From FEB-25 sp963822175 (lineage in GTDB: Bacteria; Chloroflexota; Anaerolineae; Anaerolineales; UBA4823), in the NCBI GenBank assembly GCA_963822175.1, contig CAWGGJ010000008.1, positions 868,001-932,000 of the forward strand: 64,000 nucleotides of DNA. The letters run 5' to 3'. Shown in pieces: positions 1 through 10,905 of this stretch. A program made the position numbers and the translations under genes. Position 1 is the stretch's first letter; every line of letters begins with the position of its first letter. A model generated the notes under the pieces. It saw only the letters and a program-made list of their open reading frames with translations, was not told the DNA's origin and did not search any database.

Positions 1-94
1 TTGATAGATGTTGTAACACATAATATGAGCGTACCTTTGGACCGGCATCTGGTGGGAATGGAATTAGCTGTGAGAGAAAAAGGATACGGCTCAT
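1..94 (-). CDS. GT4 glycosyltransferase, N-terminal part only (cut by window edge)
   Basis: An ATG at 94 opens a frame that runs off the left edge without a stop. The 31 residues visible begin MSRILFLSQLIPFPPDAG and continue with a stretch like KVRSYYVLQHL, the typical first beta strand and glycine loop of GT-B fold glycosyltransferases that use nucleotide sugars in the cytoplasm. The start lies 6 bases after the stop of the GT2 gene upstream, so it belongs to the same minus-strand operon. It is too short to appear as a long open frame. The family is a good guess from the N-terminus alone; the sugar is unknown. Confidence 0.7.
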   Translation of the reverse strand, partial: MSRILFLSQLIPFPPDAGPKVRSYYVLQHLS

Positions 95-100
95 CAGGCT

Positions 101-993
101 TTATAAAAACAAGGCTCGGCGTACCATATTCCAATGTATTAAAACCTCATCATGTGCACCGTCCTTTTTTAATCCCCATAAAGAAATCCAAAGGATTGTC
201 TTTAGTAAATTATTGCTAAATATCGATAATTTATAGGCAATAACAGCTCCTTTTCCGTAATGTTTTCGAAAGAATAGTGCTTTTTTCTCAAAAATTCTCT
301 CGTATCGGCGGATTGGTATTCTATTCATTGTTGCCCCTCCCAGATGAATAACCTCTGCCGATGGAAGATGGAAGATCTTCCAACCTGCCTTGTTTATCCG
401 GTAGCACCAATCCACTTCCTCAGAATACAAAGGATCGAAACGAGTATCAAGGTAACCAACTTGTTGTGCGACAGAAGCGCGTACGACCATGCAAGCTCCG
501 CATACATTTGCGACCCTCAGCGGCCTTCCATGGCTTTTTGGTACTGGTAGAATAAGTTCTGAAACTGGACGAAAGCCATCATAAATTGGATGAGGTGTAT
601 AGTCATAGCATAGCTGTTGTGAACCATCAGGATTGAGAAGATTCGCGCCAACAGCACCTACGTCAGTATGATCATCTAAAAACTTAACAATTTCTTGAAA
701 TGCTCCTTGTTTTACGACAGTGTCATCATTTAATAGCATTAGAAAACGACCAGATGACTTTGAGAATGCCAGATTATTATTGGTTGAAAATCCAAGCATC
801 TGTTCATGTTCGATAATCTTTACTGTTGGATAGTAATGCATTATGGCCTGGGAACTACCATCAGTGCATGCATTGTTGACAACAATCACCTCTAGTTTGA
901 GATCATTAGCTGTATTAAAACTGAATCTAAACACTGCAGAGTTATGTCACGATTATTCGTATTGACAATAGAGATACTAATATCCGGTTTCAT
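101..993 (-). CDS. GT2 family glycosyltransferase (one frameshift near 918)
   Basis: Probably transfers a sugar from a nucleotide donor during assembly of a surface polysaccharide, in the cytoplasm. After the start at 993 (MKPDISISIVNTNNRD) the frame is lost near 918 and continues in another frame with VIVVNNACTDGS, the donor-binding loop, then MLLNDDTVV, the metal-binding Asp-Asp of GT-A enzymes, and SEEVDWCYRI, the usual acceptor-side acidic motif. The C-terminal 60 residues look like an amphipathic or membrane-associated tail. Its ATG overlaps the stop of the preceding membrane gene as ATGA, so translation is probably coupled. One missing base, A or G, near 918 would restore a normal protein of about 297 residues. 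The family is clear, the substrate is not. Confidence 0.85.
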
Positions 994-2477
994 GCTTGTA
1001 AATCAAATAAAGAATTACCTGCGATACTTCCATTCATGGCAGAAGATTCTGTCGTTTCTTTCGAAATTTTTTCCAAAGCGATTAATCCACCAAAAAACAT
1101 CCAAGGAAAGATGCTGGAGCGGAAACCAGCTGTCCCAATATTGTATAGGAAGGGGAGGAACCAATCCGCTAACAGACCCGAGAAAAGCATTCCCACCAAA
1201 CCGCCGATACAGGCATATACATATGCTCTACTGAAAGGGTCTTGGACCATTTTTCTAAGATTCCATGCAAGGCGGGCAATTGCATAAATCAACCAGGTGA
1301 ACACTGCCAAGCCTAACAACCCGGTTTGAGCAATAATATCAAAATAGTTATTGTGAGAGTTGAATTTTACATAGTACCCATTGATTGGAAAAAGAGGCGT
1401 GTAGAAATGGTAATTTGCCGGCCCGAGACCCAGGATAGGGCTTGCTTTGATGATCTCGTACATGATGGACCAGGTCCAGGTACGCGAGATAGCACTATAG
1501 TCCTGGGTGTTCGCAAGTACAGAGGAATACACTTCGGGGAAAAAAAAGTAAATACCTAGCCCGCCAACGAGGGTGACAACTAACCCCCAACGCCATGAGC
1601 GTAACCAGAGTATGGTAATCACAGCGATTAAAGGAGGGAGCCAGCCTGAGACCCAATCTCGGTCTTTGATAAATCCGAGATAAAATTCTATTGCCAGTAG
1701 GATGATCAGCAACACCAACCAGATCCGACGCAGATTGCGATTGAATAATACTTGTGCGAAAGCCATCGCGGCAAAAAAGGTCCAAAACATGCTGCCGATT
1801 GGAGTGACTGAATAAGTTGTCGGTAGAAAAAGGCGTAATATATAAGGCCCAGCATTAGGGATAATTTGAGCGAGAATGAACAAACCACCGAAGATAATAA
1901 AAAGCCAGGTCATTCTTTTAAGCCAGCGGATATTGGGCAAGCTGTTACCCACCAGAAGCATAAGCAGGATCGAAAAGGCATATAGGCCATAAGCACCGAA
2001 TTGTGCGATGATACTTGCTCTTTCCATCGCTTGAGGAAACCAGGCAAAATTACCAACTGCAAAGGAAACGGTTAGAACCATTATGAAAATAACCGCAGGT
2101 AGATTCACGTCCGTTTTTACAAACTTGATATTTTTTTTATATAGCATTCCAGGAAGAAACCACACAATAGTCAGTGCAGGAACGGCTATAAATGAAGCAT
2201 ATAATGCCACATTAGTACCTGTTGGGATAGGATAATATCCCAAGAATGCAATTGGGATCATAGCTAAAATCCCCCAGGCAGGCTGGCGATGTAACAACAG
2301 GAACACGGCGACACCAACAACAAAGAGCAGTAGGAATATCACCAAGGACAGGCTTACAAATTTCCCAAAAAGTAGGGCCAGTAAGAGAACCCCGAATATG
2401 ACCGGGAGCCTTCGAAATTCAGGTAGGTGTATCGTTGTATCAACCCACAAGAAAAAAAACGATAAATTTTTATTCAT
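990..2477 (-). CDS. O-antigen ligase/polymerase-like membrane protein (Wzy/WaaL family)
   Basis: A 495-residue protein with about eleven to twelve hydrophobic segments spread over its whole length. Near residue 350-390 it has the family's large loop, with ILGLGPANYHF followed by NSHNNYFDIIAQTGLLGL, the GxGxxN and SHN motifs of the Wzy_C domain. Such proteins polymerise or ligate lipid-linked sugar chains on the outer face of the cytoplasmic membrane. It sits between glycosyltransferase genes on the same strand, as expected for a polysaccharide locus, and its stop overlaps the next start (ATGA at 990-993). It is intact, unlike many neighbours. Whether it polymerises or ligates cannot be decided from sequence. 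Confidence 0.88.
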   Translation of the reverse strand: MNKNLSFFFLWVDTTIHLPEFRRLPVIFGVLLLALLFGKFVSLSLVIFLLLFVVGVAVFLLLHRQPAWGILAMIPIAFLGYYPIPTGTNVALYASFIAVPALTIVWFLPGMLYKKNIKFVKTDVNLPAVIFIMVLTVSFAVGNFAWFPQAMERASIIAQFGAYGLYAFSILLMLLVGNSLPNIRWLKRMTWLFIIFGGLFILAQIIPNAGPYILRLFLPTTYSVTPIGSMFWTFFAAMAFAQVLFNRNLRRIWLVLLIILLAIEFYLGFIKDRDWVSGWLPPLIAVITILWLRSWRWGLVVTLVGGLGIYFFFPEVYSSVLANTQDYSAISRTWTWSIMYEIIKASPILGLGPANYHFYTPLFPINGYYVKFNSHNNYFDIIAQTGLLGLAVFTWLIYAIARLAWNLRKMVQDPFSRAYVYACIGGLVGMLFSGLLADWFLPFLYNIGTAGFRSSIFPWMFFGGLIALEKISKETTESSAMNGSIAGNSLFDLQA

Positions 2478-2525
2478 TTATTCAGATCTATAGTCCGGTT
2501 ATTTCCAGGATTTATTAACCTAGAT

Positions 2526-3735
2526 TTATCCATGCGAAGATTGAGATTGGTAATTTTGGACTGTTGCTTTTACAAGCTGTTCAAATTTATTGCCAATAGC
2601 TTCCCAGCCGTATCGTTCTTCTACCAGCTTGCGTCCAGCCTCAGCCAGACTCATTCGCAGACATGGATCTTGTAAAATGCGAAACACTTGTTGTGCAAAA
2701 GCTATGTTATTTTCACCAATTAATAAGTGTTTATCGGGAATAACTTCTAAGCCTTCAGCAGCCTTCGGGGTTGCTACAACCGGGGTGCCAAGAGCCATTG
2801 CCTAAGAATCTTTAGTCTTGTGCCACCGCCCTTAAGTAGCGGGACAACGCAGACCCAGCTACTGGCAACATCCTGGCGAATATCTGGTATAAAACCCGAC
2901 AATCTCACATTGCTATTTATAGGCAATCGGGATAGGTCGATTCCGATTATCCTTCCTGTAATTTGTAATGTCACTTCGGGTATTTGCAAATTTATCAACG
3001 GAAGAACGTCCCGCAAAAAATAATTCATCGCTTCGAAGTTGGCACTGAAGGTAAGAGAACCATTGAAGATCAATGAATTTGGCTAGGATTACACAAACCA
3101 GGACGGTAATACTCCAGATCAACACCATTCGGAACTACGTGCGCCTGCCCTAATCCATCTACAAACCTGGTTAATAATTCTCGCTCTTTCTCTGATACGA
3201 CGGTATAAGCATCATACTGTTGCACCAACTGTTTGCCAAAAGCTCTTACTTTTTTCTTATTCAGTTGATTACGTAAATTAACTAAGGATGAATTTGAGGT
3301 CGTCCAGCTCTGAGCAATCAATCCAAATTCCACTTCTTCGAAGATGCAAGGGATATCCAATTTTCGACCAGCATATATAGCTGTGTCTATTTGTGATGCA
3401 ATAATCAGATCGGTGGGTTCCTGTTTTAATGACTGCTTTAATTGTTTTACCATCTGGCGATTAAAAGTATCCACAATAGAACGTGGGGTTGGGCTAAAAA
3501 AACCTAAAATACTTTTCCAGCTGTTTGGAGAAAATTCTCTCCAAGGAATGATCGCTTCCAATTGACAGACTCCTTGAAGGCCTTTTGGATCAAAATTTTC
3601 GCCCTCCCGAACGAAGGAGATCAGCCGAATTTCGTGCTTGTTTGATAGAGCTTTGATCAGGTTATATATACGGATCTTGGAGCCGTTTTCAGTTGGATAT
3701 GGAAACCAGGGAGATAAAAATAGAATTTTCATCAT
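2526..3735 (-). CDS. GT4 glycosyltransferase (two frameshifts, near 3070 and 2800)
   Basis: Reading resumes twice in a new frame, giving one protein of about 403 residues. The first part (MMKILFLSPWFPYPTENGSK) is a GT-B N-terminal domain ending at VVPNGVDLEYYRP, the linker between the two lobes. The second part carries LIFNGSLTFSANFEAM and GGGTRLKIL; the third begins AMALGTPVVATPKAAEGL, the conserved donor-binding helix of GT4 enzymes. At the second break the expected LKILEAMALG is restored only by adding a G to make a Glu codon. The start at 3735 overlaps the stop of the next gene by four bases (ATGA). Probable cytoplasmic enzyme of polysaccharide assembly; the sugar is unknown. Confidence 0.83.
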
Positions 3736-4977
3736 GCTTCAGAAGCCACATTACTAAGAAAGGCTTCGATTTCGTCAACGGTTCTATTGATATCAAATTT
3801 GCTCGCAGCTTTCTGGATACCTGCTTTAGATAGACGGCTATATAGATCTGGTGAATTGCATAAGATTTCTATCTTTTTAATCAAATCATCAACATCATCG
3901 TGAGAAAAACATAAGCCATCCACACCATCGTCGATTGCTTCTGTGATGCCTCCGATACGTGCACCAATCACCACCAACCCAGCAGCCATACCTTCCTGTA
4001 TGATACGAGGTAATGGCTCTGGCCATAGAGAGGGTACCAAAAGGATATCATGAGATCCAAGTATTTGAGGCATTTTTTCGCGACGGACATGTTTAGAGAA
4101 ATTCACATACTTTTTAATTTTTAGATTATCAACAAGGTTTTCTAAATACTTGATATAACTTGTGGGCCCGTGGCCAATTATTTCTAGGTTAACCATCTGC
4201 CCTCTTGGGATTAGGCCTGCGACCGCTTCAATCGCCAAATGAACGCCTTTCTCATGTGTCAGGCGACCCGCATATAGTAAGGAGAAGTACGGTTGATGAC
4301 TTCGGGTTGCTCTAAATACAGCAGCTTTATAAAAATCCTCAAAATGAATCCCATTATATATTATTGGCGCATGTTGGATGGGAAACCCCCCATCAACTAA
4401 AACATCCCTCACAGCCCTACTAACGCAGATTGTATTTTCAAATTTTAATGCGGGAGCTAGGCGCTCATGTTGAAGGATTTTTAACGCCGCCCGGGCTAAT
4501 AATGTAAACGGAAGTCTAGTAAATCGTCTCCTTCCTTTTCCCTGCCAATGTTGGGTATAAGCATCTTGAAGGGTCGGCCAATAATCTGCAAAATAATAAA
4601 CGACTTTCTGAGGCAAGATTTGTTCTGCCCTGAAGAGTAACCAGTGTGAAATATTATAGGCACCCCAAACAACTAGTAAATCTGGATTAGTATTATTAAT
4701 AATCATTCTCGAATGTTTGGATATCTTTTTGTAACCGATCTTGGCGTCCCCAAAAAAATTTAAAGCTAGACCAATATGGTCGGATATCCATCTCGAGATT
4801 CAATAAACGGAAGATATTTTTTTCTTCCGACTCTTTTCCGTTCGCTGCATAATTACTGGTTAGAACAGTGACAGAATGCCCTCGCTTTATTAAATAATTA
4901 GCTATTTCTTCACATAGTTCTTCGAATCCACCAAAATGATGCGGAGGATAATAATTCGAGAGGAATAGAAGGCGCAT
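3732..4977 (-). CDS. GT4 glycosyltransferase (one frameshift near 4702)
   Basis: The start at 4977 gives MRLLFLSNYYPPHHFGGFEE, the glycine-rich first loop of GT-B enzymes. After about 90 residues the frame changes near 4702 and continues NNTNPDLLVVWGAYNISHWL, a motif typical of this subgroup, then LLYAGRLTHEKGVHLAIEAV, the start of the C-terminal lobe, and PRIIQEGMAAGLVVIGARIGG, the donor site with its EGMAAG helix. Total about 415 residues, normal for the family. It is a close relative of the next gene upstream (4997-6240), so the pair looks like a tandem duplication. The upstream gene ends 19 bases before this start. Acceptor and donor are unknown. Confidence 0.85.
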
Positions 4978-4996
4978 AAATATTTGCTCAATCAGT

Positions 4997-6240
4997 CTAG
5001 ATCGGGTAAGCGAGGACGTCCTGCCACCATGTCTCCATTTCATCAACCATCCTGTTTAATGTAAATCGCTCCAATATTGTTTGCCTACCGTTTTGTGCCA
5101 GATTGACTCTATGATTGGGTCTTGAATAACTCGTTGGATCTGTTTTGCTAATCCGTATGCATCTTCAGGTTGAAATGTTAACGAGTTGACTTCATTACAC
5201 AAAATTTCTTTTTGTCCACCTACTTCGGATCCTATTACCACAAGGCCCGCTGCCATTGCTTCCATGACCGTTCGAGCCATAGCCTCAGGTCCTTTCGAGG
5301 TGAAGAGGAAAACATCAAAGTGACTTAACCAAGATGGTATATCATCCCTAAAAACTTTCCCCCAAAAATGTACTCTATCCTGGAGCCCAAAATCCTTAAC
5401 TAAATTCTTTAAAAAACTCTCATATTCAGGAGTCCACTACCTAGGATGGTCAAATCTACTTCATTATATTTTCCTGATCTTTTTAATATATCCATTGCTT
5501 GAATTGCTGTATGGACTCCTTTTTAGGTGTTAAACTACCGAAATATAATACTCGTAAAATATCGTGTTCTTTTTCGGACTCCGCAGGAATAAGTAAAAAA
5601 GGAATTGGATCAATTCCGTTATATAGGACACCGGAGGAAATTGGTAGTTTCCCTGCATCGACTAAACTATCTCTTAGGTAATTACTGACACATTTAGCAT
5701 ATCGAAACTCCAATGGGTAAGGATATCCGTCCTTTTGCAATAATAATTTTACATATTTACGAAGAGGACGTTTTATTATTTCTGTTAGGTGATGACGCGC
5801 AGGTGTTTTCCGGTACATTTCGTGAGCATTTTCTTCAATCGGCCAAGTCGAAGCAATGTAATATACAACTGAGCCAGCCATCCATTGTTCTATGTAGTAG
5901 GGTAAAGCTCGAGACAAATTCCACATTCCCCAGACCGTTGTTATATCAGGTGAGCAATTTCTTATTGTCCTACGCAACTCTGCTAGATTTGATCGTTCGT
6001 GTTGGTTGTATTGGAGAAAAAAATTTATGGGTTGGTAATGGTAAATATTACTCTGCAAAAATAATGAACGGGTTATTTCGTCATTACTTTTCCTGTTTTT
6101 TTTATTATTTCCATAATTGCTTGTTAACACATGAATTCGGTGGCCACGTTCCTGGAGATGATTGGCGACTTCACATGCTAATTGCTACATCCTCCTAAAT
6201 CAAATGGTGGATAGAAGTTAGATAAAAAAAGTATCTTCAT
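4997..6240 (-). CDS. GT4 glycosyltransferase (four frameshifts)
   Basis: The frame must be followed through breaks near 6192, 5522, 5432 and 5085. The start at 6240 reads MKILFLSNFYPPFDLGGC, then a new frame gives LACEVANHLQERGHRIHVLT, then VYYIASTWP and LRVLYFGSLTPKKG, then the third frame gives VHFWGKVFRDDIPSWLSHFD and ARTVMEAMAAGLVVIGSEVGG with the donor site. The last frame ends ILERFTLNRMVDEME before a TAG at 4997-4999. At 6192 and 5522 the conserved residues (Glu, Gly) return only if a G is added. Reconstructed length is about 415 residues. It is a paralogue of the gene at 3732-4977. Intact frames between the breaks argue against long decay. Confidence 0.8.
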
Positions 6241-6272
6241 ACTTTTACGATTAATAAATGATATCCCAGTTT

Positions 6273-7495
6273 TCAAAGTACGGATTTATAAATTGATAGT
6301 AATTTTGAACTGTAGGTATTCCAGGAATAATTATTTACTATTTGTTTTCGGGCGTTATCACCCAATATCTTTCGCTCAACGGGATTATTGAGGAGGTAGG
6401 TAATTGTAACAGCCAATCCTTTAACATCACCTGGTTCAACCAATAATCCGTTTTTTCGGTCCTGTATAACTTCTTTCAATTGTCCGGAACGGCTGGCAAT
6501 AACCGCTTTTCCTGTAGCCATGTATCAAATATTTTTAGGGTGAAAACCATATTTCGTATGGCATCGAAGGATAAGGTGCTACACAAATATCAGAAATATG
6601 TAAATACCGGGGAATTTCGGAATGGTCGACTTGTCCGATAAGAAGCACTAAATCATTTAGTTTTAATTCTTGTACTTTTTCTCGAATACTAGGCATAAGA
6701 GCTCCATCGCCTACTAGCATGAGCTTTACCTTGTTTGTTCTAAATTCAATCTGTGTAAAAGCGTCAATCAAATTATCTACTCCATGCCACGGATAAAATC
6801 CACCAATGAAGGTAATTAATAAATCATCTTTTTCTAATCCAAGTTGTTTCCTAAGATCGTTTTCATTTTCAAATGGGGTAAATAATTCGATGTCAACACC
6901 GAGTGGAATAATGAAAATTTTACTTGCTCTTATCCCCAGTTGTTAACCAATTATTCTTCAAGACTCTAGATAATACTACGATTGCATCCGCTGCTTGTAA
7001 AGTTATTTTAAATACTAAACGCGTAGGCCTTCTGTATTCCTTGCATAGGATTGCTTTGGAGACTATTCTCTTTAAAAATATCAGCCTCTAAATCTACAAT
7101 AAAAGTTTTTGTTACTCGTTTCGCTGCAAGGACACTACCCCAAATTAATAAGCCAGTATGATCATGTAATATGTCATATTCCTTTAGGTTAATACAGCAT
7201 GCTTCGTAAACCTAAAACTATCAAAAAGACCAAAGTAAGGTATATTAAATATACTCTGGGTTTTACGAACAATACTCTCAAATAGAAGAAATAACTTGCA
7301 ATTACTTATCCCCAATTTCCCTTTAATATTTAAATCCCAATTATTGGTGTAGATTACGCAGTGATGTGCTAAGGCAAAAAGCGTTACTTCATAACCGATA
7401 TGTCGCAATCGATTTATTATAGCCTTATGCCAGATCAAGACAGCATTCTGAGAATTAAAATCGACACCACTGTTTATGGTGTAAGCAATTCGCAT
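6273..7495 (-). CDS. GT4 glycosyltransferase (at least five frameshifts)
   Basis: The N-terminal segment MRIAYTINSGVDFNSQNAV starts at 7495; an ATG at 7516 is also in frame. Frame changes occur near 7205, 7045, 6940 and twice near 6530. Between them the translation makes sense: KEYDILHDHTGLLIWGSVLA, then LQAADAIVVLSR, IFIIPLGVDIELFTPF, LITFIGGFYPWHGVDNLI, VKLMLVGDGALMPSIRE, and finally MATGKAVIASRSGQLKEVI with the donor-site helix. This order is that of a GT4 enzyme of about 405 residues. It heads a run of four consecutive GT4 genes read leftward. The very high density of breaks makes it the least reliable of the set. Sugar specificity is unknown. Confidence 0.72.
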
Positions 7496-7942
7496 TGGTT
7501 TGATAGCCTCTTTCATATGTCTATTACCATAGTATTTATCAATGTGCAGACAAAACAATGATAATCCAATGGTGATTTATTCTATATTCAAAACCTGGTT
7601 TTAGCGATTAGAGCCGACAAATGATAAAATATAATTTCTCAGATTCTCTGCCAAAATTTTACTAATTCCATGACACACATTTTCACGAAATCTTTTTACT
7701 GACAGCTTTATTGCCTTTTTTTGAATAGCTGGATGGAATATAAATTTCACATATCATCAACAAGCAAGTTCAATATAACCTAAAAATAATTCACGAGTAT
7801 TAGTCGACTAAATGGTAGATCTTGATCATTAAGTATCAGTTTACCAATTACTCGTGAAAGTACCTATGTAATTTTTATTCGAATCGGGTGTTGATGCTAA
7901 CCACTATTATGTCTACTGAAAATCATGCTCGCAGCAATAACA
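7496..7942 (-). other. Gap with a possible C-terminal coding remnant at 7601-7750
   Basis: About 450 bases without a clear gene. On the minus strand a 49-codon frame from a GTG at 7750 to a TAA at 7601 reads KFIFHPAIQKKAIKLSVK and ends NYILSFVGSNR, a basic, protein-like tail. A TGA lies directly before it, so it would be the end of something lost. It might be the tail of a former methyltransferase like the one at 7943-8685, whose own end has a similar IHPD-like and lysine-rich make-up, but this is only a guess. Nothing else is seen here. Confidence 0.25.
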
Positions 7943-8685
7943 TTACCTATTACCAAGTATCTTATTTACTATCTTATTTACTCTTCGTTTCAGATGAAAT
8001 GTCATATCTTCTGAAAAGGATTTTTCTGGAGTACTGATGTAACAATCTGGATGAACCATAGACATTGGAATGTTTTTGCTAACTTGATAGTCGTGTAAAA
8101 GTATTACTGATTGGTTTATTGTTTCTTCTTTAGCGTATACAGATATATTTTGCTTGTAAAAGAAAGCCACGTCTTTATGATCCCAGATTTTTTTCCTGAG
8201 GGTTAATATTGGCAAATAGTTATTCTTTTCAAATAGCGTTTGCCAATAATCTTGCCATTGGGTATTAATATGGTTCATACCTTGTTGGTAAGGGATTGCT
8301 GCAGAAAACAGGATGACATCGGAAAGTTTCATTAAAAAATCAGTAAAGTCTTGTGCTGCTTGCTCAGGTAAATGTTCTGCAACTTCCAAGCTAACCGCAA
8401 GATCATATTTTTCGCTAATAGTTGGTGGATATTCTAGATTGCAATTAATAAACTCATTATCTTTAATTTTTAATATTCACTGGTCATATAATCCCCATCT
8501 AAACCAGTTATCTTCTCAACCCCACATTGTTTGAATTGAGTTAACCAACTGCCATCTCCACAACCAACATCAATAACCGATTTCGGGTTTATCAAATCCA
8601 TTACCAAGGGAACAATAACCTTTGCAGAATTTACAGACCAGTCTGATATTGCATTGTAAAAAGCTGGAGTATATATATTATTCAT
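7943..8685 (-). CDS. SAM-dependent methyltransferase (one frameshift near 8475)
   Basis: The N-terminal part from 8685 holds the SAM-binding motif SVIDVGCGDGSWLTQF and an acidic ribose-binding site at GLDGDYM. The frame then shifts near 8475, probably by loss of one A, and continues EYPPTISEKYDLAVSLEVAE and HLPEQAAQDF, the motif II region of class I methyltransferases, followed by a substrate part of about 140 residues. Total about 247 residues. The gene overlaps the end of the ABC ATPase by eight bases and so is probably translated with it. Methylation of a terminal sugar or of a lipid-linked chain before export is the likely role, as in other Wzm/Wzt loci. The substrate is unknown. Confidence 0.8.
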
Positions 8686-9954
8686 AATCTATAATCTTCC
8701 ACTCGGGATTTATAAAAATAACCCCTAAATTTGAAAATGGAACCTTACCAGAATTATAAATATTACTTTCTTCGATTGAAAACGATATATAACCAATTAT
8801 GGCATCAACGTCACCGTATAAATCACCGATGTACAAATCAGCAGTATACATTCCTTGAAGAAGTGGGGTCCTTTTTAAATTACATTCAATGCAACCATTG
8901 ATATATTTATCCTTGGGGTAATCAAATCCTGTCATTCTCATATTTACCCCTCCGACAACTCCACGAGTGTTATGGTTTATTACAACACCAAGTACAGGTT
9001 TAGTTAATGGTGCATTCGGGGGGCAGGAAAAACTAACAACTAAAGTTATCTCCTCGCCGAGATTGAAAGAATCCATTCGGATACCAATAGAATTCATAGT
9101 TTCTATTTTGGTTATATAGGGAGCTGCCCAATGGGGCCGAAATTCTGCGATATTGTTATTATTATTGTTGTTCCTATGTATATATTTTTGAATTACTGTT
9201 TCAGTTACGTCATAAGTTAGTAGAGTTCCGGCATCTAGTAGAATTGATTTCGGACATAAATTCGAAATTGCACTCATATTGTGACTTACAAACAAGACAG
9301 TCCGACTTGACCAACTGACCTCATCCATTTTTCCTAAACATTTTTTTTGAAAAGCCAATCACCGACCGCTAATACTTCATCCACTAGTAATATATCAGGT
9401 TCCATGTGCGCAGCGACAGAAAAAGCTAACCTGACATACATTCCACTTGAATAGTGCTTCACTGGCGTATCAATAAATCGATCAATTTCTGCAAAGGAGA
9501 TAATTTCGTCTAATTTCCGTGTGATTTCTTCTTTCCTCATACCCAAAATGGATCCATTTAAATAAATGTTTTCCTTACCGGTTAATTCAGGATGGAAACC
9601 AGTTCCAACCTCAAGTAAAGATCCTACCCGACCATATATGTCTGCAAATCCTTCAGTTGGCTCCGTTATCCTGGAGAGAATTTTTAGTAGTGTGCTTTTT
9701 CCAGCGCCGTTTCTTCCAATGATCCCGATAACTTCTCCTCGCTTAATCTCGAAAGAGATATCCTTTAAAGCCCAGATCTTATCATTCAAACCTGAAATCC
9801 CTGATGCATTTCCACGGAGAAGTAGCTTAGCTCGACGGAAAGGGGTAGTTAAAAAGTCAATTAATTGATCACTAAAGCGATCAAAAGATTTCTGTGGTCC
9901 TCCGATAAAAAATTGCTTGCTCAGCCCATTCACAAGAATTGCGGTATCATCCAT
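8678..9954 (-). CDS. wzt: Polysaccharide ABC transporter ATP-binding subunit, Wzt/TagH type (frameshift near 9350)
   Basis: Energises export of a lipid-linked polysaccharide across the cytoplasmic membrane together with the permease encoded just upstream. The ATPase part (first 205 residues) has Walker A GRNGAGKST, the signature YSSGMYVRLAF with the SSG(M) form seen in this family, and Walker B DILLVDEVLAVGD. The frame is lost near 9350, where one G missing from a GG run would explain the shift, and continues FVSHNM with the switch His. A separate C-terminal domain of about 170 residues follows, beta-rich, as in Wzt_C domains that recognise the capped end of the chain. The total of about 425 residues fits Wzt with its binding domain. 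Confidence 0.87.
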
Positions 9955-9966
9955 TTTATAAAATCC

Positions 9967-10862
9967 CTAAGCTATATCTGCAAATACTTTCTCAGTCTTG
10001 CGGAAATAGTACATACCTGATATAAAAAGTACCAACGCGACAATAAAAGATAATATAACCATATATACTGGGGGAGCATCTGTATTAATAATGCCCATCT
10101 AAAACCTTCTACCACGCTCGCCATAGGGTTTAGACCATATATTATTTTCCAGGGACCAGAAAGTAAACTACTTGGATAAGCAATCGGAGTGGCAAATAAC
10201 CATGCCTGGATGAGAAAAGGCACGACATATCGGACATCACGGAATTGAACATTCATGGCAGAGAGCCAAAATCCTACGCCATGTGTGATGATTAACGCTA
10301 ATATCAAGAAGAGAGGTATCCACAGAATTCCTTCATCTGGTATATAACGAAAGTACAACATCATAAGGATTAAAAGGCTGAATGCGAGAACAAAATCTAA
10401 CAGGCCTGCAATAATCGCCGAAATCGGCATAGCCATTCGTGGAAAGTATATTTTCTTGATCAGGTTGGGATTATTGATTAAACAATTCGACGAATTTTGT
10501 ACTCCATTAGCAAAGAATGTCCAGGGGACCAAGGCAGCATAACTGAATAGCGGATATGGGATGCCATCGGAAGGGACTCCAGCTAATCTGCCAAAAAAAA
10601 CACTAAAGATAATCATTGTAAAGAAAGGTTGAAGGATCGCCCAAGAAGCTCCCATAATCGTCTGCTTATAACGAACCTTAATATCTCGCCAGACGAGAAA
10701 ATATATTAAACCCCTATATTCCCAAAGTTCTCTGATTCCCAGGGAGACAAATCTTCGCCCAGGTTTGATCCGTATATATGGGATTTTAATCCCCTTGCTT
10801 TTGGTTGTAATTATCGTGGTATCGGATTTGGAATTAGTTTGTTCTGTATTTGGGGAATTCAC
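9967..10862 (-). CDS. wzm: Polysaccharide ABC transporter permease, Wzm/TagG type (frameshift near 10085)
   Basis: Membrane subunit of the exporter, with six predicted hydrophobic segments and the ABC2-type hallmark LVWRDIKVRYKQTIMGASWA near residue 57, followed by PFFTMIIFSVFFGRLAG. The last 40 codons are out of frame: after GFRWALL the frame shifts near 10085, and the other frame gives SFIVALVLFISGMYYFRKTE and ends VFADIA at a TAG at 9967, exactly the end expected for TagG-like permeases. One missing A or G would explain this. The ATPase starts 12 bases downstream. Reconstructed length is about 298 residues. The hydrophilic first 50 residues rich in Ser, Thr and Asn are longer than in many relatives. 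Confidence 0.87.
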
Positions 10863-10905
10863 AATTATTATTCCAGCTAAGATTAGAAAACAAAAAGACC
10901 AAAAT

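Noticed and set aside
101..7495. Frameshifts considered as phase-variable (contingency) tracts in surface genes
   Set aside because: The breaks are not in long homopolymers or repeat tracts; the runs involved are two to four bases.
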